Notes under the pieces: model-generated
Told to the model about the DNA's origin: nothing
Seen by the model: the letters and a program-made list of their open reading frames with translations, nothing else
Database searches by the model: none
Origin: Patellifolia procumbens
Lineage: Eukaryota; Streptophyta; Magnoliopsida; Caryophyllales; Amaranthaceae
Assembly: GCA_947645195.1 (NCBI GenBank)
Contig: CANSGD010000052.1
Coordinates: 620,001 to 684,000 of the forward strand
DNA: 64,000 nt
Direction: 5' to 3'
Part shown: positions 33,967 through 44,897 of the stretch, in pieces
Layout of the letters: each line of letters starts with the position of its first letter
Numbering within the stretch: the stretch's first letter is position 1
Program-made: the position numbers and the translations under genes

Positions 33967-35495
33967 GTGAGTCTCATTTCTCTTCTATTTCTTCCATTTT
34001 TTTTTTCTATCTTTGCAATTCAAGTATGAATCAGAGTTTTATCTTTTGTTATGCTTGCTGTTTGTGTTTTCTAATCCATTTTGGTACTCACTAATCACTG
34101 TGCCGAGATCTGAAGCTTCTGTTGCAACTATAAAGTTCATTGTTTTGAGCATATTGATGGGTCTGTTATCTTATTAGCTCTTGCATTATGAACCTGCCTT
34201 CAATTTTCGTGTCTCGAATCGGGTCTAACATGTTTTCTGCCCTTAGTGTAAGGTGGGATCTATAGAATTTAGTCTTGTTCATGTTTTTTGGTTCATAACT
34301 CTTCAGCTCCTACATGAATTTGACCCCCTTAGATCAGTATTGCTTCTCCACCCACCTTCTAGGGTCTTCTGTTGAACGTGCAGACCACTTTCAGTTGCTG
34401 TTGGTCTTTTTTTTAATTTCCAGGAATGGATTTCCCAATTCATAATATATGTTTTTCCTGACCTGTCAGAGCCAGTTGTTAATTGCTGAATTTGGTTTGA
34501 CTTAACCTATATTGGTACGGGACTAAGTTTAAATATAACTTGTGTCTTTGTTTTAAGAAAAATGCAAAGGCTTTATGTTTTTTAAACCAAGTTTTAACCA
34601 ACTATTTCTAGTTAATTATTCTATCTAATTTAGAAATCACAAAAATGTATCATTGGCTTTGCTTTTCTTCCTTTGGAAGATGTCAGCATATGCATAACCA
34701 TCTACATTTTGATGTTGTGGGATATTAATTTAAACAAAGTAGGCGTAGTTCTTGTTATAATCGGTTGTTTTTACATTAATCATTGCGCAAAAGTAATTTA
34801 TGATATTATGGCCAAGTAAGACATAGTGGACACCCTCTTAATCCAAGAGATATGTTTTTGCTGTATGACTCCTTAAGGGAATTCAATGTGTGTCATTATA
34901 GACTTTGTGTACATTATTAATATAGTGTCAGAGTTGCTTGTTCAAATACAGACTTGGATTTGGTCAGACTTAGCCTATCTCTTGTCCCACTTAATAGTTT
35001 TCTAATTATTGAAACTAGACTAGCAAATTATTTACGATATTTATAAATTGTTCAGATTAGTATTCTATTCCAGCTTGTACCGAACTTGTGAATATCTATA
35101 TAACATGTTTGCATTTTCGAAAACAGTTACAGTTCATACACCTTATAATTACTGTTTAGCAGAATCGATTTGTTTAAATGGTCTTAGTTATGAGCTTCCA
35201 TGATTTTTTTGTGTTTAAGATGTTGTTAAACTCACATGCAAGATGATTTGTATATCTGTATGAGCTGTGAGCTGTGACATTTACATTTTTTCTTTTGCAT
35301 TTCTGTAATTGTTGAGATTGGTATGTCTGTATGTTTCCGGTTTTGAAGATAGGAAAGCGGTTGTAATAGATCAGACATTAGATTACATAGAAATGGGAAG
35401 AAGAAGGGAATTTGGGGCAAAATTGTTTAACTGATTGTTACTTGTTTCAACCTGATGCCTTCAAGTGGCTAGAAACTCCCAATTAGATACCTTAA
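33967..35495 (+). other. Probable leader-intron sequence, repeat-poor
   Basis: About 1.5 kb of T-rich, non-repetitive sequence with no ORF. Its texture differs from the transposon-dense regions around it and suits an intron. Confidence 0.4.
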
Positions 35496-35772
35496 CACTT
35501 AGTTTGGATAGCCTAGAGGGAGGGAAAGAAAGGGGAGGGAGAGAAGGGGAAGGGGAGGGAAGAGAAAGGGAAGGAAGATATATGTTCCATTTTTCCTCAA
35601 AATCTTTCCAACTTTGGAGGGATTAAACTTATTAAAGAAGGAGGGAAAATGATCCCTCCCTCTTCCTCCCCTCCCCTTCCCTTCCCCAAACTATTTCCCA
35701 AACAAGAGAAATTGTCCCTCTCCCTTTCTCTTCTCTCCCTCTCCTTCCATTTTCTTCTTTCCAAACAATGTG
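35496..35772. mobile_element. Purine/pyrimidine-rich MITE
   Basis: CACTTAGTTTGGATAGCC at the left against the complement of CTTTCCAAACAATGTG at the right. The inner arms are almost pure G/A (35513-35580) and C/T (35652-35760), so the strand can fold into a long hairpin. hAT-like by its TTGTTTGGA ends; target duplication unclear. Confidence 0.68.
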
Positions 35773-37452
35773 GAAGTATGATTCAATCCTGAACTTTCTG
35801 ATTATTCCCTTATAACTGAAGTCTCTATATATATTCCTTTGACTTCCTTACCCTCACGCACCTCTAACTAACTAGTGGCCTTCCTCCCGAACAATGGTCG
35901 GCATCCTACTTCGCATCAACTTCAAGGCATTGGCCATGGTTGGTATTTCATTGAATGCCTTCATGGGTGAGTTTTTGTATGTTGTTCGGTGGCAATGTTC
36001 TTGGGTTGTGGAGAAGTGTTGCCTGGATTAGTGGGTGTGTGTAGTTTAGAGTTTTAGGTACATGGTCTGGAAAAGTCAGAATGTGGATTTTGTTATAAGG
36101 ATGAGTGTTAGGATTGAAATGTTGAGCCTGCAAGGGAGGGAAAAGAAATTTTGGTTTGAAAAATCAGGTGGGCATAATAATGGTTGGGTTGAGTGGAGTT
36201 ATGCGTTGTAGGGTTGAGATATGGGGGTGTAGAAGCTCGTTGGAGGATATGTGCCTTAAAGAAATGAAGTCAGCCACACTTCTTTCCTTACTTCTCGAGT
36301 GGGCTCGGGAAATATGGAAGTTTTTTCATTAAAAGTTGGGATGGGTTAATAAAATTTGGAATGGGTTGATATGTGAATCGGGGGATGAGGCAATTGGGTT
36401 TTAAGACTTGTAATGAGAAAGTGGATGTAATGCTAGTAAAAGCTTTGGAGAATTGAGTTTTAAAACAGAAAAGGCAGGCACGTGCACATGTATGTGTATG
36501 TGTACAAGTGTACTTCCCTATGTCCTTTGGATAGCTCCTCTTCAGTCCTTGTCCTTATGCTCCTCCTTCTGCTTGGAAATTTCTTTAAGTTTCTGAAGCA
36601 AGTTTCAGGCAGTGAAGATGGAGTTTTCCCATCCTCCATTGTTTTTCTAAGTACTTTCTGAAAGTTTGTTTAGAATCGCCGCCCTACTTTTAGAAGTGCT
36701 CCACTAACATCAATAGGTTCCGTCAGAGCTACCCTGAAAACCAGTGAACCACTAGCTCTAGCCTCCAACACTCCCTTACGCAAACAAACCTCCTTTGCGT
36801 GGCCCATTGTACCATCACTAGATCCATCCTGACACAAAAAAATTGTTACCGAAGGCGTGAAGCGTCGAAAGTGGTGGGCTGGCTTGGTCTTCGGCTTCTT
36901 GATTCTTGGAGGTATAGTGCATTCGAGTTATTGGAGATGCTCTTCCCTTGTTGGTGCATTTCCAAAGGTGGTGGTGTGGCGGCAACTTGCTTGCTTGGTG
37001 ATGTGGCTAAGTGGTAGTGGTGATGGGAAAAGATTAGAGAGAGAACGTGAAGTAGGGTGGTAAGTGGGGTGGGGGAGAAGGGTTTAAGTAAGGGTATTAT
37101 TGACAATTCAATTCGAAATACTTGCTATGAGGTAGTAAATATGAGCAATGTTTAATAAAACCTTATTTTTGTATGAGGAAACAAATTATATTTTTGTGTT
37201 ACTTCTATCTTATTTGTGAAGACGAGCTTACATGTGGCGTGATAAATTTTCTTGTCCATGCGTTTTAATGATAGTTTAGATAAAGACATAGTTTAAAATA
37301 ACTTCATAATAAACGAAATATTAAATAAATTCTTTAACTATTTTTGTCATATATTCATTCTAATCACTTTTACCCAAAATCACATATTTGTGATAAAAGC
37401 TTATCCCATAACAAAATCATCATGCACATGAGTCTTACACATCCTATTTTTT
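35773..37452. other. Intronic or intergenic sequence without a gene
   Basis: Low-complexity CT and GT patches. Short frames at 35948-36133 and 36799-37106 lack homology and overlap on both strands, so I do not call them. Confidence 0.5.
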
Positions 37453-37648
37453 GTTCAATTGATACAACAATCCCAATTTTGGACCATCTTCTTTAACCGT
37501 TCCAAATTATGTAAAAGCCCTGAATAGTCGAAACAATCAACCTAATCTCCCACAAACGGGCCCAACAACCTGTTAAACCTTGGTTTTTTTACCATTTCTC
37601 TTTTTCCCTTAGTTTTTATTCAAAACAAAGTCTTCCGTTCTTTCGACA

Positions 37649-37975
37649 TATTCGTCCGTCCCATATTACTTGATACACTTCCCATATTCGTCCGTCCCAT
37701 ATTACTTGATACGCTTCTAAAAATAGCATGATCCTACACTAAAAAAATATATTTTTTATTATGGGATGGGTCCACATTTGTTTTATTGTATTCTCTCTCT
37801 TTAGCTTTTTATTTTACTTGTACAATAACCCATGGCCCACATTTGTCCCACATTATACTTTATGGATTTAAATAATACCAACAACTAACTACTCACAATA
37901 AATAAACAAGTCAAATTACACTCCTAAAACTTGATGCCGGTTAAACTGTATCGAGTAATATGGGACGGAAGGAGT
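37649..37975. mobile_element. Stowaway-like MITE with a doubled left terminal repeat
   Basis: TATTCGTCCGTCCCATATTA and ACTTGATAC occur twice in tandem, 36 bp apart, at the left. The right end reads GTATCGAGTAATATGGGACG followed by GAAGGAGTA. Bounded by TA. Confidence 0.82.
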
Positions 37976-38083
37976 AGCATTTAATCGCGTTTTTGATGCC
38001 GAAGAAGGAAACATACACCGCCGTACTTCCTTATGACTGAATTCGAAAAAAAGTCACCTCGAAGTGCATGCCCGAAAACCTTA

Positions 38084-38303
38084 GGGCCCGTTCGGTATTA
38101 TTGTGGTTTTCAGTTTTTGGTTTTTTGATTTTCAAACTCATATAATGTGTCTATAATGAATAAAAATTTAGTTAAATTTATTGGGAACATGATGATTTTG
38201 AAAACTAACAACTAAAAAGTGAAAACCACTTTTTTCTGGTTTCGTGTTTTTGGTTTTTAGTTTTCAAAAAAACTGAAAACAAAAAACGATAATGAACAAG
38301 CCC
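38084..38303. mobile_element. hAT-like MITE in the foldback core
   Basis: GGGCCCGTTCGGTATTATTG at the left and CGATAATGAACAAGCCC at the right are inverted ends, with inner ACTGAAAAC/GTTTTCAGT arms. It interrupts a unit between AAAACC and ACTTATTGGTACTCG. Confidence 0.8.
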
Positions 38304-38999
38304 CAACTTATTGGTACTCGTTTCCTGGGATTCTCAAAACTAGTGCCCATAAAAGGCAAATAGCGGTGTCCGTTTTTTTTGAAGAAAATGTCGTCTTAGC
38401 CTGGAAAAGCCGAAAAAGTCGTCTGGAAGTGCGTGCCCAAGAACTTGAACTATTGATACTCGTTTCATAAGGATTCTCAAAGGTGTCCTTTTTTTGAAAA
38501 AAACATCGTCTTTGGCCTGAAAAAATGTTGAAAAAGTCGCCTCGAAGTGCGTGCTCGAAAACCCAGCTTATTGGTACTCGTTTCGTAGGAATTCTCGGAA
38601 TTTGTTTTCATAAGGTTGCATGACAAAAAAACGTCGTCTTCAACATAAAAAACACGATTTAATGCTATCTTGAAAAACTGAAGACTTTATTTTGAATTAA
38701 AAACTAAGAAAACGAAAGAGAAATGAAAACAAAACGAGGTTTAGCTGCTAATCTGCTATTGCAAGTTACCGTTTGTGGAAGCTTCGGCTGATAGTTTGGA
38801 CTGTTCATGGATTTTTCGTAGTAGGACCTTTTATAGAAGATGGTTCAAAGTTGAGACTAATGGTGTCAATTTTTTCCCTTTTTTTGTCAAATAATGAGGA
38901 CTATATTGACAAAAATGCATTTGTACAACCTATCAATCCATGAATAGACACAAGGAGATTACTACCGTCTTCTAGGAAGGGTTGAGGTAAAACCACCTA

Positions 39000-41000
39000 A
39001 ACTATGGATTGATCAATTCTAAAAGTTTGCTTCTTAAGGCAATTAAACATCTATAAGAAACTTTAAAAGCAATTTCTTGGAACAAGTTCCTAACATTTAC
39101 ACAGATCCATATGCTATAAGTGGCTTCATTAAAGAACATCATACACAGCTTTGAGTGTTGATGAGCTTTCCTCCCTTTCTTAGTAGCCGAGTGAGACTCG
39201 AACAAAGTCACCAGTTTGTTGAAGAAAAGACAAACAACAAACTGAGGAAGCAAATTACACAACGAGAAAATAGGAGAGCAGGATGTTATCCACGTACCAA
39301 TCCTGTCCACTGAAGAGGCAGCTTGTTTTGCAGTCCCAGCCAAAGAATAAACACTAGAATAAATACTGCTTTAGAGAAGCTGTATTGTGGCATACAAGTC
39401 TTTTCCAAGTGACTTTTGGAAAGACTCCCAACAACTTCTTGTACATCTTAGTGATACTGAACTTGAGAATATTGGAGAAGTTAGTCCAACCACGAGCTTG
39501 GCTCAGAAGTTCCTTACAACTTAGAATCTTCTTTGAATTCTAAGAGCAATTCACTGGAATATCCATAGCAAGAGTATCATGCCTTTTAATGTAGTAACCA
39601 TCAACCCATCTTGAGGTTATCTTTCTTGAAAGCTAAAGCCCATAAGAGCTTTGTTACTCGACACCTTCTTTGGGGGTGGGGGTGGGTGGTGCGTGGGGGG
39701 TGGAGATGACTGCCTTATTCCATAGGAATAAATTTTGGAAGTTAAAGGCCCCTCCATACTTATGTTTACACGAACACTCCCATGTATATAGAGGTTGTCA
39801 TTGAGCATAATATAGTTTCTTTGTATATAGAGGAACACCAACCTGGAAGGAAAAGAGCCTTCAGGAGTTGTGCACATTAGCCTTTTGAACTTCATCAAGT
39901 CCACCTAAATAGATGCTGCTTTTATCAAGATTAGCTTCTAATCTTGAGGAATTAGAAAAGGCACTAAAAAGCTGGAAGGCAGAATGATATGTTCTTTAGC
40001 AAACATTAGCGAATCATATGCAAACATAAGATGAATAATGCCTAGCCTTCACACTTGAAATGGAAGTTGAAAGGATTATGGTGTAGTTGATTCATACACA
40101 TAGTTTAATACTCCATACCCAAAGCAAACAAGAAATCAGGATTGTGGTGTAGTTGATTCAAACACCTTAGATAAATACTCCATATCCAAAGCAAACAAGA
40201 AAGGATCACCTTGTCTAAGACCTTTTTGAGCAAGGAAAAGTTCGGATGGCATGCTATTGATGAGAATGATGTATTTTAGTAACACAAGCCATAATCCACT
40301 TGATAAATTTGATAAGGAATGCCAAGTTCACTCAAAAGCTTCGATAAGGAATGCCAAGTTCACTCAAAAGCTTTGGAGGAAGTGCCAAGCATCTAGCCTT
40401 CCTGAGATCCACTCTAATCAAGCATCTAGGTGAAATTGCTTTTCTATTATAAGCTTTTATTAGCTCTCTAGCAAGAATACTATCACCAATACGCCTACCA
40501 GGAATAAACCCACTTTGAAATTCACTCACCACCTCAACAATAACTTTTTGAAGCCTGGTACTAAGGATATTAGAATAAATCTTGTAAAGGGTACTACAAC
40601 ATAGGTCTATATGAGAAACAAAAGAAGGATGGGAGTTTTTTTGGAATTAAGGTAACTGTAGTGATATTAATCAAAGGAGCCATATCACCACTTTCACAGA
40701 AAGACATAATAGCCTTATGAACTTCTTTAATGGTAGGCAAAGCTTTCTTAAAGAAGAAAGCATTATAACCATCCAAACCTGGAGCTTTAAAATCACCAAT
40801 AGCTTTTAAAGCTAGTTCAATCTCCTCATATACGCTGAATCAAAGAATCGCGCAGATAGTCTTGCCCTCTGCACTAATATCAATCCCCTGCAACTATGTG
40901 TAGAAGTGCCAAAAAGATTTTTATACAAGTTAATAATCAACACCTCCAAGGAAGCAGAATCAGAATCGGTATGTGTAATCCAGGTCAGGCAGTGATACAA
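39000..41000 (-). pseudogene. LINE reverse transcriptase and C-terminal region, inactive
   Basis: Readable pieces: MDGYNAFFFKKALPTIKEVHK (40776-40710), ITTVTLIPKK, FQSGFIPGRRIGDSILARELI (about 40525-40460), CLIRVDLRKA (motif A), KGLRQGDPF (about 40220), and FAYDSLMFA where the catalytic FADD motif is expected, so an Asp has become Tyr. Two internal duplications occur: a 66-bp unit (40073-40138 and 40139-40204) and a 32-bp unit (40311-40342 and 40343-40374). The C-terminal piece, 39343-39002, is open but weakly conserved. Confidence 0.85.
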
Positions 41001-41449
41001 TTATCACTTTTGATTCCTCCTGTTTTTCTGGCTGGAAACAAATACTTATGATTTGAATATCCCAGTTGCACCCATTTGATCCTGGATTTTTGCCTAAGAG
41101 CAGATTCATCAACATGAAGCCACTAAAGTGAGATTTACTCTTAAGTCTTGTTGTTGACTCAAAAAATGAGAGTTGTGAGGATCTTCTTGTAAGATAGTTT
41201 GAACCCTGTCAAGCTAGCTGAAGCCTGATTTCATCAATTCTATCTTTACATGCCATAAAATCAGTAGAATGAAGAGAATTGAAATTGTGTTTCATGTTTT
41301 TAGAGCCACTGTTTTCTAATTATACACTGGAAAGCTTCATGTTCTCCATGTTCAGCAATAAAATCAAAGAATTTAAATGGTCTACAACCACTTATCACAT
41401 CTGAAATTGAGGGACTGCAATACTCAACACTAACATGACCATATTGCAA

Positions 41450-42071
41450 CATCCACTTAATATTGCCTAGACTTCTATCAATGCTAGAGGCAACGCTAGA
41501 CTCTTCACTCCCTTTATTAGACCATGAGAAAAAGTGGCCTCTACTTATTGCATTAAGAATTGCTCAAAATCAACAGTTTAATTGTGAGAAATATATGAGC
41601 CACGTCTATCTTCAGAATTGAGAACAACATCAAAATTTCCTTGAATTAACCAAGGAATAGAGTCGGGAACAAGAAGGTTTACCAAGGAAGACCATAAGCC
41701 CTTCTTGTCTTACAACTATATGTAGCGCACAGACATAGATTCTTCAATTGTATGCAGCCCACTAAACATAGATAGAGTACAATCATGTCTTTCACAAGAG
41801 TGAATGAATTGATCTGTGTTTGAAAGAATCTTAACAATCAAAGGATTTTTCCACCCAAACCAGATGCTGCCTCCTCTAGGAGAGAAGACATAATTATCCT
41901 CCCAACACCAAAGCCTGCCAAAGCTATGCATAATCTTGTTTTATTATTCTCTTTAACGCTAGTTTCCAAGAGTACAATGATATCCACTTCATGAAAAGAG
42001 AGAAAAAAATTCACCTCTTTTTTCTTATGGAGATCATTAAGACCCCTAATGTTCCAAGTGCTAATGATCAT
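41450..42071 (-). pseudogene. LINE apurinic-like endonuclease domain, frameshifted
   Basis: Starts MIISTWNIRGLND with the conserved WNIRG, then LLETSVKEN carrying the catalytic-type Glu. A frameshift near 41900 leads to GGSIWFGWKN and DQFIHSCERHD. Further decayed text (PWLIQGNFDVV-like) is readable near 41650. This is the N-terminal nicking domain of L1 ORF2. Confidence 0.85.
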
Positions 42072-42239
42072 TAAGATAGGTAAAAGTCTAGAGTGCCCAC
42101 ATGTCTCTTCAGCATCATGAAGAACTGTATATTATAAGTTTCGACTATAGGAGTCAAAGGACTAAAAGAGTTTGTAGATGAAGATTTAGGCAATAGAACC
42201 CTTTTACCTTCTTTCTCTAGTTTTCTTAGTAATCACTTG

Positions 42240-43213
42240 CCATGGTGGCTCCCCATATTTGCATTAACTAGGGTTAATATCGCAGCAACACTACAAGCTT
42301 CAACAGGTTTCTTCTTGAGAACCCATTGTTGAACCACTTTTGGCATCTGGAACACTATTTTACTTATCACAGTTATGTCCCACCTCCCACCTTCTCACAC
42401 TTCTAGCAAAAGGGAGATTTCCATTTAAAAGGGATTTTTTGCTCAGAAATATCTCCAAAAGGACGCTCCACCTGAATTGAAGTTGGCAATTCTTTGGTCA
42501 CATCCACTTCAATGAGGATTCTAGCAAAGGAAACCCTCAATTGTGAAGTACTTGAGGAAAAACCAGTCAAACTTCCTATCCTGCTAATAGAATCTGTCTC
42601 CCAACAATTGAGAGGAAGATTATATAATGTAATCCAAAGTGGACTGATTATCACCACCTCATTATGAAAATTAAAACGAGCAGCCTAGGGTTTGATGATA
42701 ATTGGTTTAACAAAAAACAGGTAAGGCCCTCCATAAAATATCCATCATCATGGAGGAAAATAAAAGGAGTTGTCAAATGCAATATATCTATCAATAGCCC
42801 GTATGGTAGGGGATGAACCAATAACATAAAGTATTACTACATTACCTTTAGCTGCTAGTCTATTACTACAAAAAATGCTGCACCATTTACCTTTTCCTTG
42901 GTCTGAACTGCGTTTGAAGCTGCGTTTGTAACAGGTGGAAAGGCTTCTTCCTGTATTGCATCCTCTTTGAAGCTGGAAGAAGAGAATTCCATCACTCCTG
43001 TAGCCTTTTGCATTTTAAGAATAGTCTTCTGTTCTTCCCTTGTAATAGAACCATCACTGGGATGAGTAAACACAACCGTGGTTACTGTTCCATTGCCTAG
43101 CTCTATAGGTAGATCTAGAGGATGAGGCCTTGAGTGAGCTACCATTAGATTTGTCACTAATGTGAGTCTCGTGCATTAGTTGGACTTGCGGAAGCTTTCT
43201 TCTTCCTCCCCAT
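42240..43213 (-). pseudogene. LINE ORF1 (DUF4283 and CCHC-type region), broken
   Basis: The likely start is the ATG at 43213 (MGRKKASASP), soon closed by a stop. Two further frames carry the body: 43157-42855, and 42657-42403 with ISPLWITLYNLPLNCWETDS, ISRIGSLTGF, RVSFARILIEVDVTKELP and PFKWKSPFC. These match the DUF4283/zf-CCHC_4 ORF1 protein of plant L1 elements, an RNA-binding chaperone. The zinc knuckle is cut short. Confidence 0.82.
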
Positions 43214-43507
43214 ATTGATCTAGGCGCACAATAGCAAGGCAACTATCACGCGCTTAAATCGCCATTTTTGAAGACTTGCTCCTAATCCTATGAAAACAAC
43301 CTTACTAATTTAGAAACACTACTTTAATAAATTTAGGTCCATAGGTAACGCTTCCCCCGTTTTTAAACAAATACAACGTTTTGACTCTTTCACTATCTAT
43401 ATATTAACTTTGATCTTATTAATTACTTATATGTAAAAACAAAAATATCAAAGAATAGGGTGTTAGGTTAGTATTCAATATAGATCTTCAAAAAAAACAA
43501 GTTTTTA

Positions 43508-43797
43508 TACTCCTTCTGTCCCATATTAGATGATATAATTCGATTTGCATAGAGTTTTAGGAGTGTTATTTAACTAACTTATTTTATTGAGAGTAGTTGA
43601 TTATTTGTATTTGTTTTTAGATTTTTAGTACATAAAGTACATGTTGGTGGGGTTTTTAAATTAATTATATGTTGGACCCATTAATATTAAAATGTAATAT
43701 TTCTATTGTACTCACATGCCACTTATAGAAGTGTATCAACTAATGTGGGACGGACGAATAAAGGAAGTGTATCGATTAATATGGGAGGGAGGGAGTA
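43508..43797. mobile_element. Stowaway-like MITE with a doubled right terminal repeat
   Basis: TACTCCTTCTGTCCCATATTA at the left. At the right GAAGTGTATC.A.TAAT.TGGGA occurs twice in tandem before GGGAGGGAGTA. It is the same family as 37649-37975 in the opposite orientation. Confidence 0.82.
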
Positions 43798-44841
43798 TAT
43801 GTTAATGGTCAAAGTCAGGCATTAAACAAGCGTGAATGTATGTCAAATTGTTGCACTTATTTAGAACTAATCAAAACCTAAAAGAAACTCACAAAAACAC
43901 ATCCACAAAGAAAGAATTTATGTATGCCCACACCTGATATGATTTGGTTCCTTAACCTAACTTCCCAAACATTCTTGTTGGAAACAAAGGCTTCTTAATC
44001 TCGAGAACACTTTATATTAGGAACCCCATGGGTTTGCAAGCAAAGAGTGATAAGAGAAAATTAGAAGAAAACCTTACCTTTCTCTTCTTTGGCAAGGGGA
44101 GATTTTCTTCCCGTTTGGGAGTCCGTGGAACTTTTTGTGAAATGATAATTGTTTTGGAGACCTTAAGGTCAAATACTTATATATATATGGTGTCATTTTT
44201 GGCTTGGGCTTAAGAGTTTGTTTTTAGTTATATTATGGTCTTTGTGGCTAGACAGGTTTATCCAATTAAAGTGAATTAAGGAGATGGGCCTAAATTTCAG
44301 GACTAGGTGTTTCTGTAAATCCTAGGGTACACAGAACTTCTTTGGTAGGCGACATTTTGCATACTTGAAATCCCTCGAAAGATTACTTGTATTTTAATTT
44401 CTGGATGATATTTGCCAACCTGGACTGCTCTCATGCAGACAGCCTCAGGCACCCTTTCTTCCGGAGTGGTGGAATATTGTAGCGTCTAGTGAGCTATAGG
44501 ATCAGCCATTGGATTTGGCTACCATCTGGTTGGCTACCTTTGTGTTGCATAGGTTTTTTATTTACATGCTGGATGTTTGATTATTACTAAGTGAGTGGAC
44601 CAGCTTCATTTTGGTGTGGATAGATAACTAGTCAACTATACCATTGTTTAGCATTTAAAACGTGGAAGAATTATATGTTCCTAGTTTTACTCAGGATGGA
44701 ATCGACTTCCATTAATATGAATTAAGAGCTTTGTCATAAATTTTCTTGTATAATGGAAAAGAATAACCCATAAAAAAGTTTCTTTATCTGTGTTGCTCCT
44801 TTTTTTCAATAACTGATGTCGATTTTTTTAAATATTTGCAG
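43798..44841 (+). other. Probable 3' part of the DeSI leader intron
   Basis: Non-repetitive, T-rich, with no supported ORF. It ends in AAATATTTGCAG, a good acceptor. Confidence 0.45.
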
Positions 44842-44897
44842 CTCTCAACTGTAGGTGGAGAGCTTTAGAAATTAGTGGATCCATTGCTATCACAACA
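44842..44897 (+). other. 5' UTR part of the first coding exon
   Basis: Begins after TTTGCAG and contains no upstream ATG in frame. The presence of an acceptor here implies a separate leader exon upstream. Confidence 0.5.

Larger units (their letters stand above)
37453..38872. mobile_element. Foldback element, family A, with two MITEs nested in it
   Basis: Inverted arms are readable over about 200 bp: left CCATCTTCTTTAACCG, CCCACAAACGG, AGTTTTTATTCAAAACAAAG and GCATTTAATCG, and right the complements of the same order (38674-38872). The core is made of about 130-bp units (GTACTCGTTTC.T..GATTCTC and AACGTCGTCTT) like 23346-24965. A Stowaway-like MITE (37649-37975) lies in the left arm and a hAT-like MITE (38084-38303) in a core unit. 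No coding capacity. Confidence 0.75.
38875..43260 (-). mobile_element. Nearly full-length L1-type LINE, degenerate
   Basis: In minus orientation: ORF1 (about 43213-42240), endonuclease (42071-about 41450), reverse transcriptase (about 41000-39600) and a 3' tail ending in an A-rich run (complement of 38868-38890). The layout matches plant L1 elements, and the 4.4-kb length is short of the usual 6 kb through internal losses. Multiple frameshifts and stops occur. It sits exactly beside the right end of the foldback element at 37453-38872 and within the presumed leader intron of the DeSI-like gene. No clear target duplication was found. Confidence 0.88.

Noticed and set aside
36799..37106. Overlapping ORFs on both strands
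   Set aside because: No homology, low complexity, no splice or start context, and both strands open equally.
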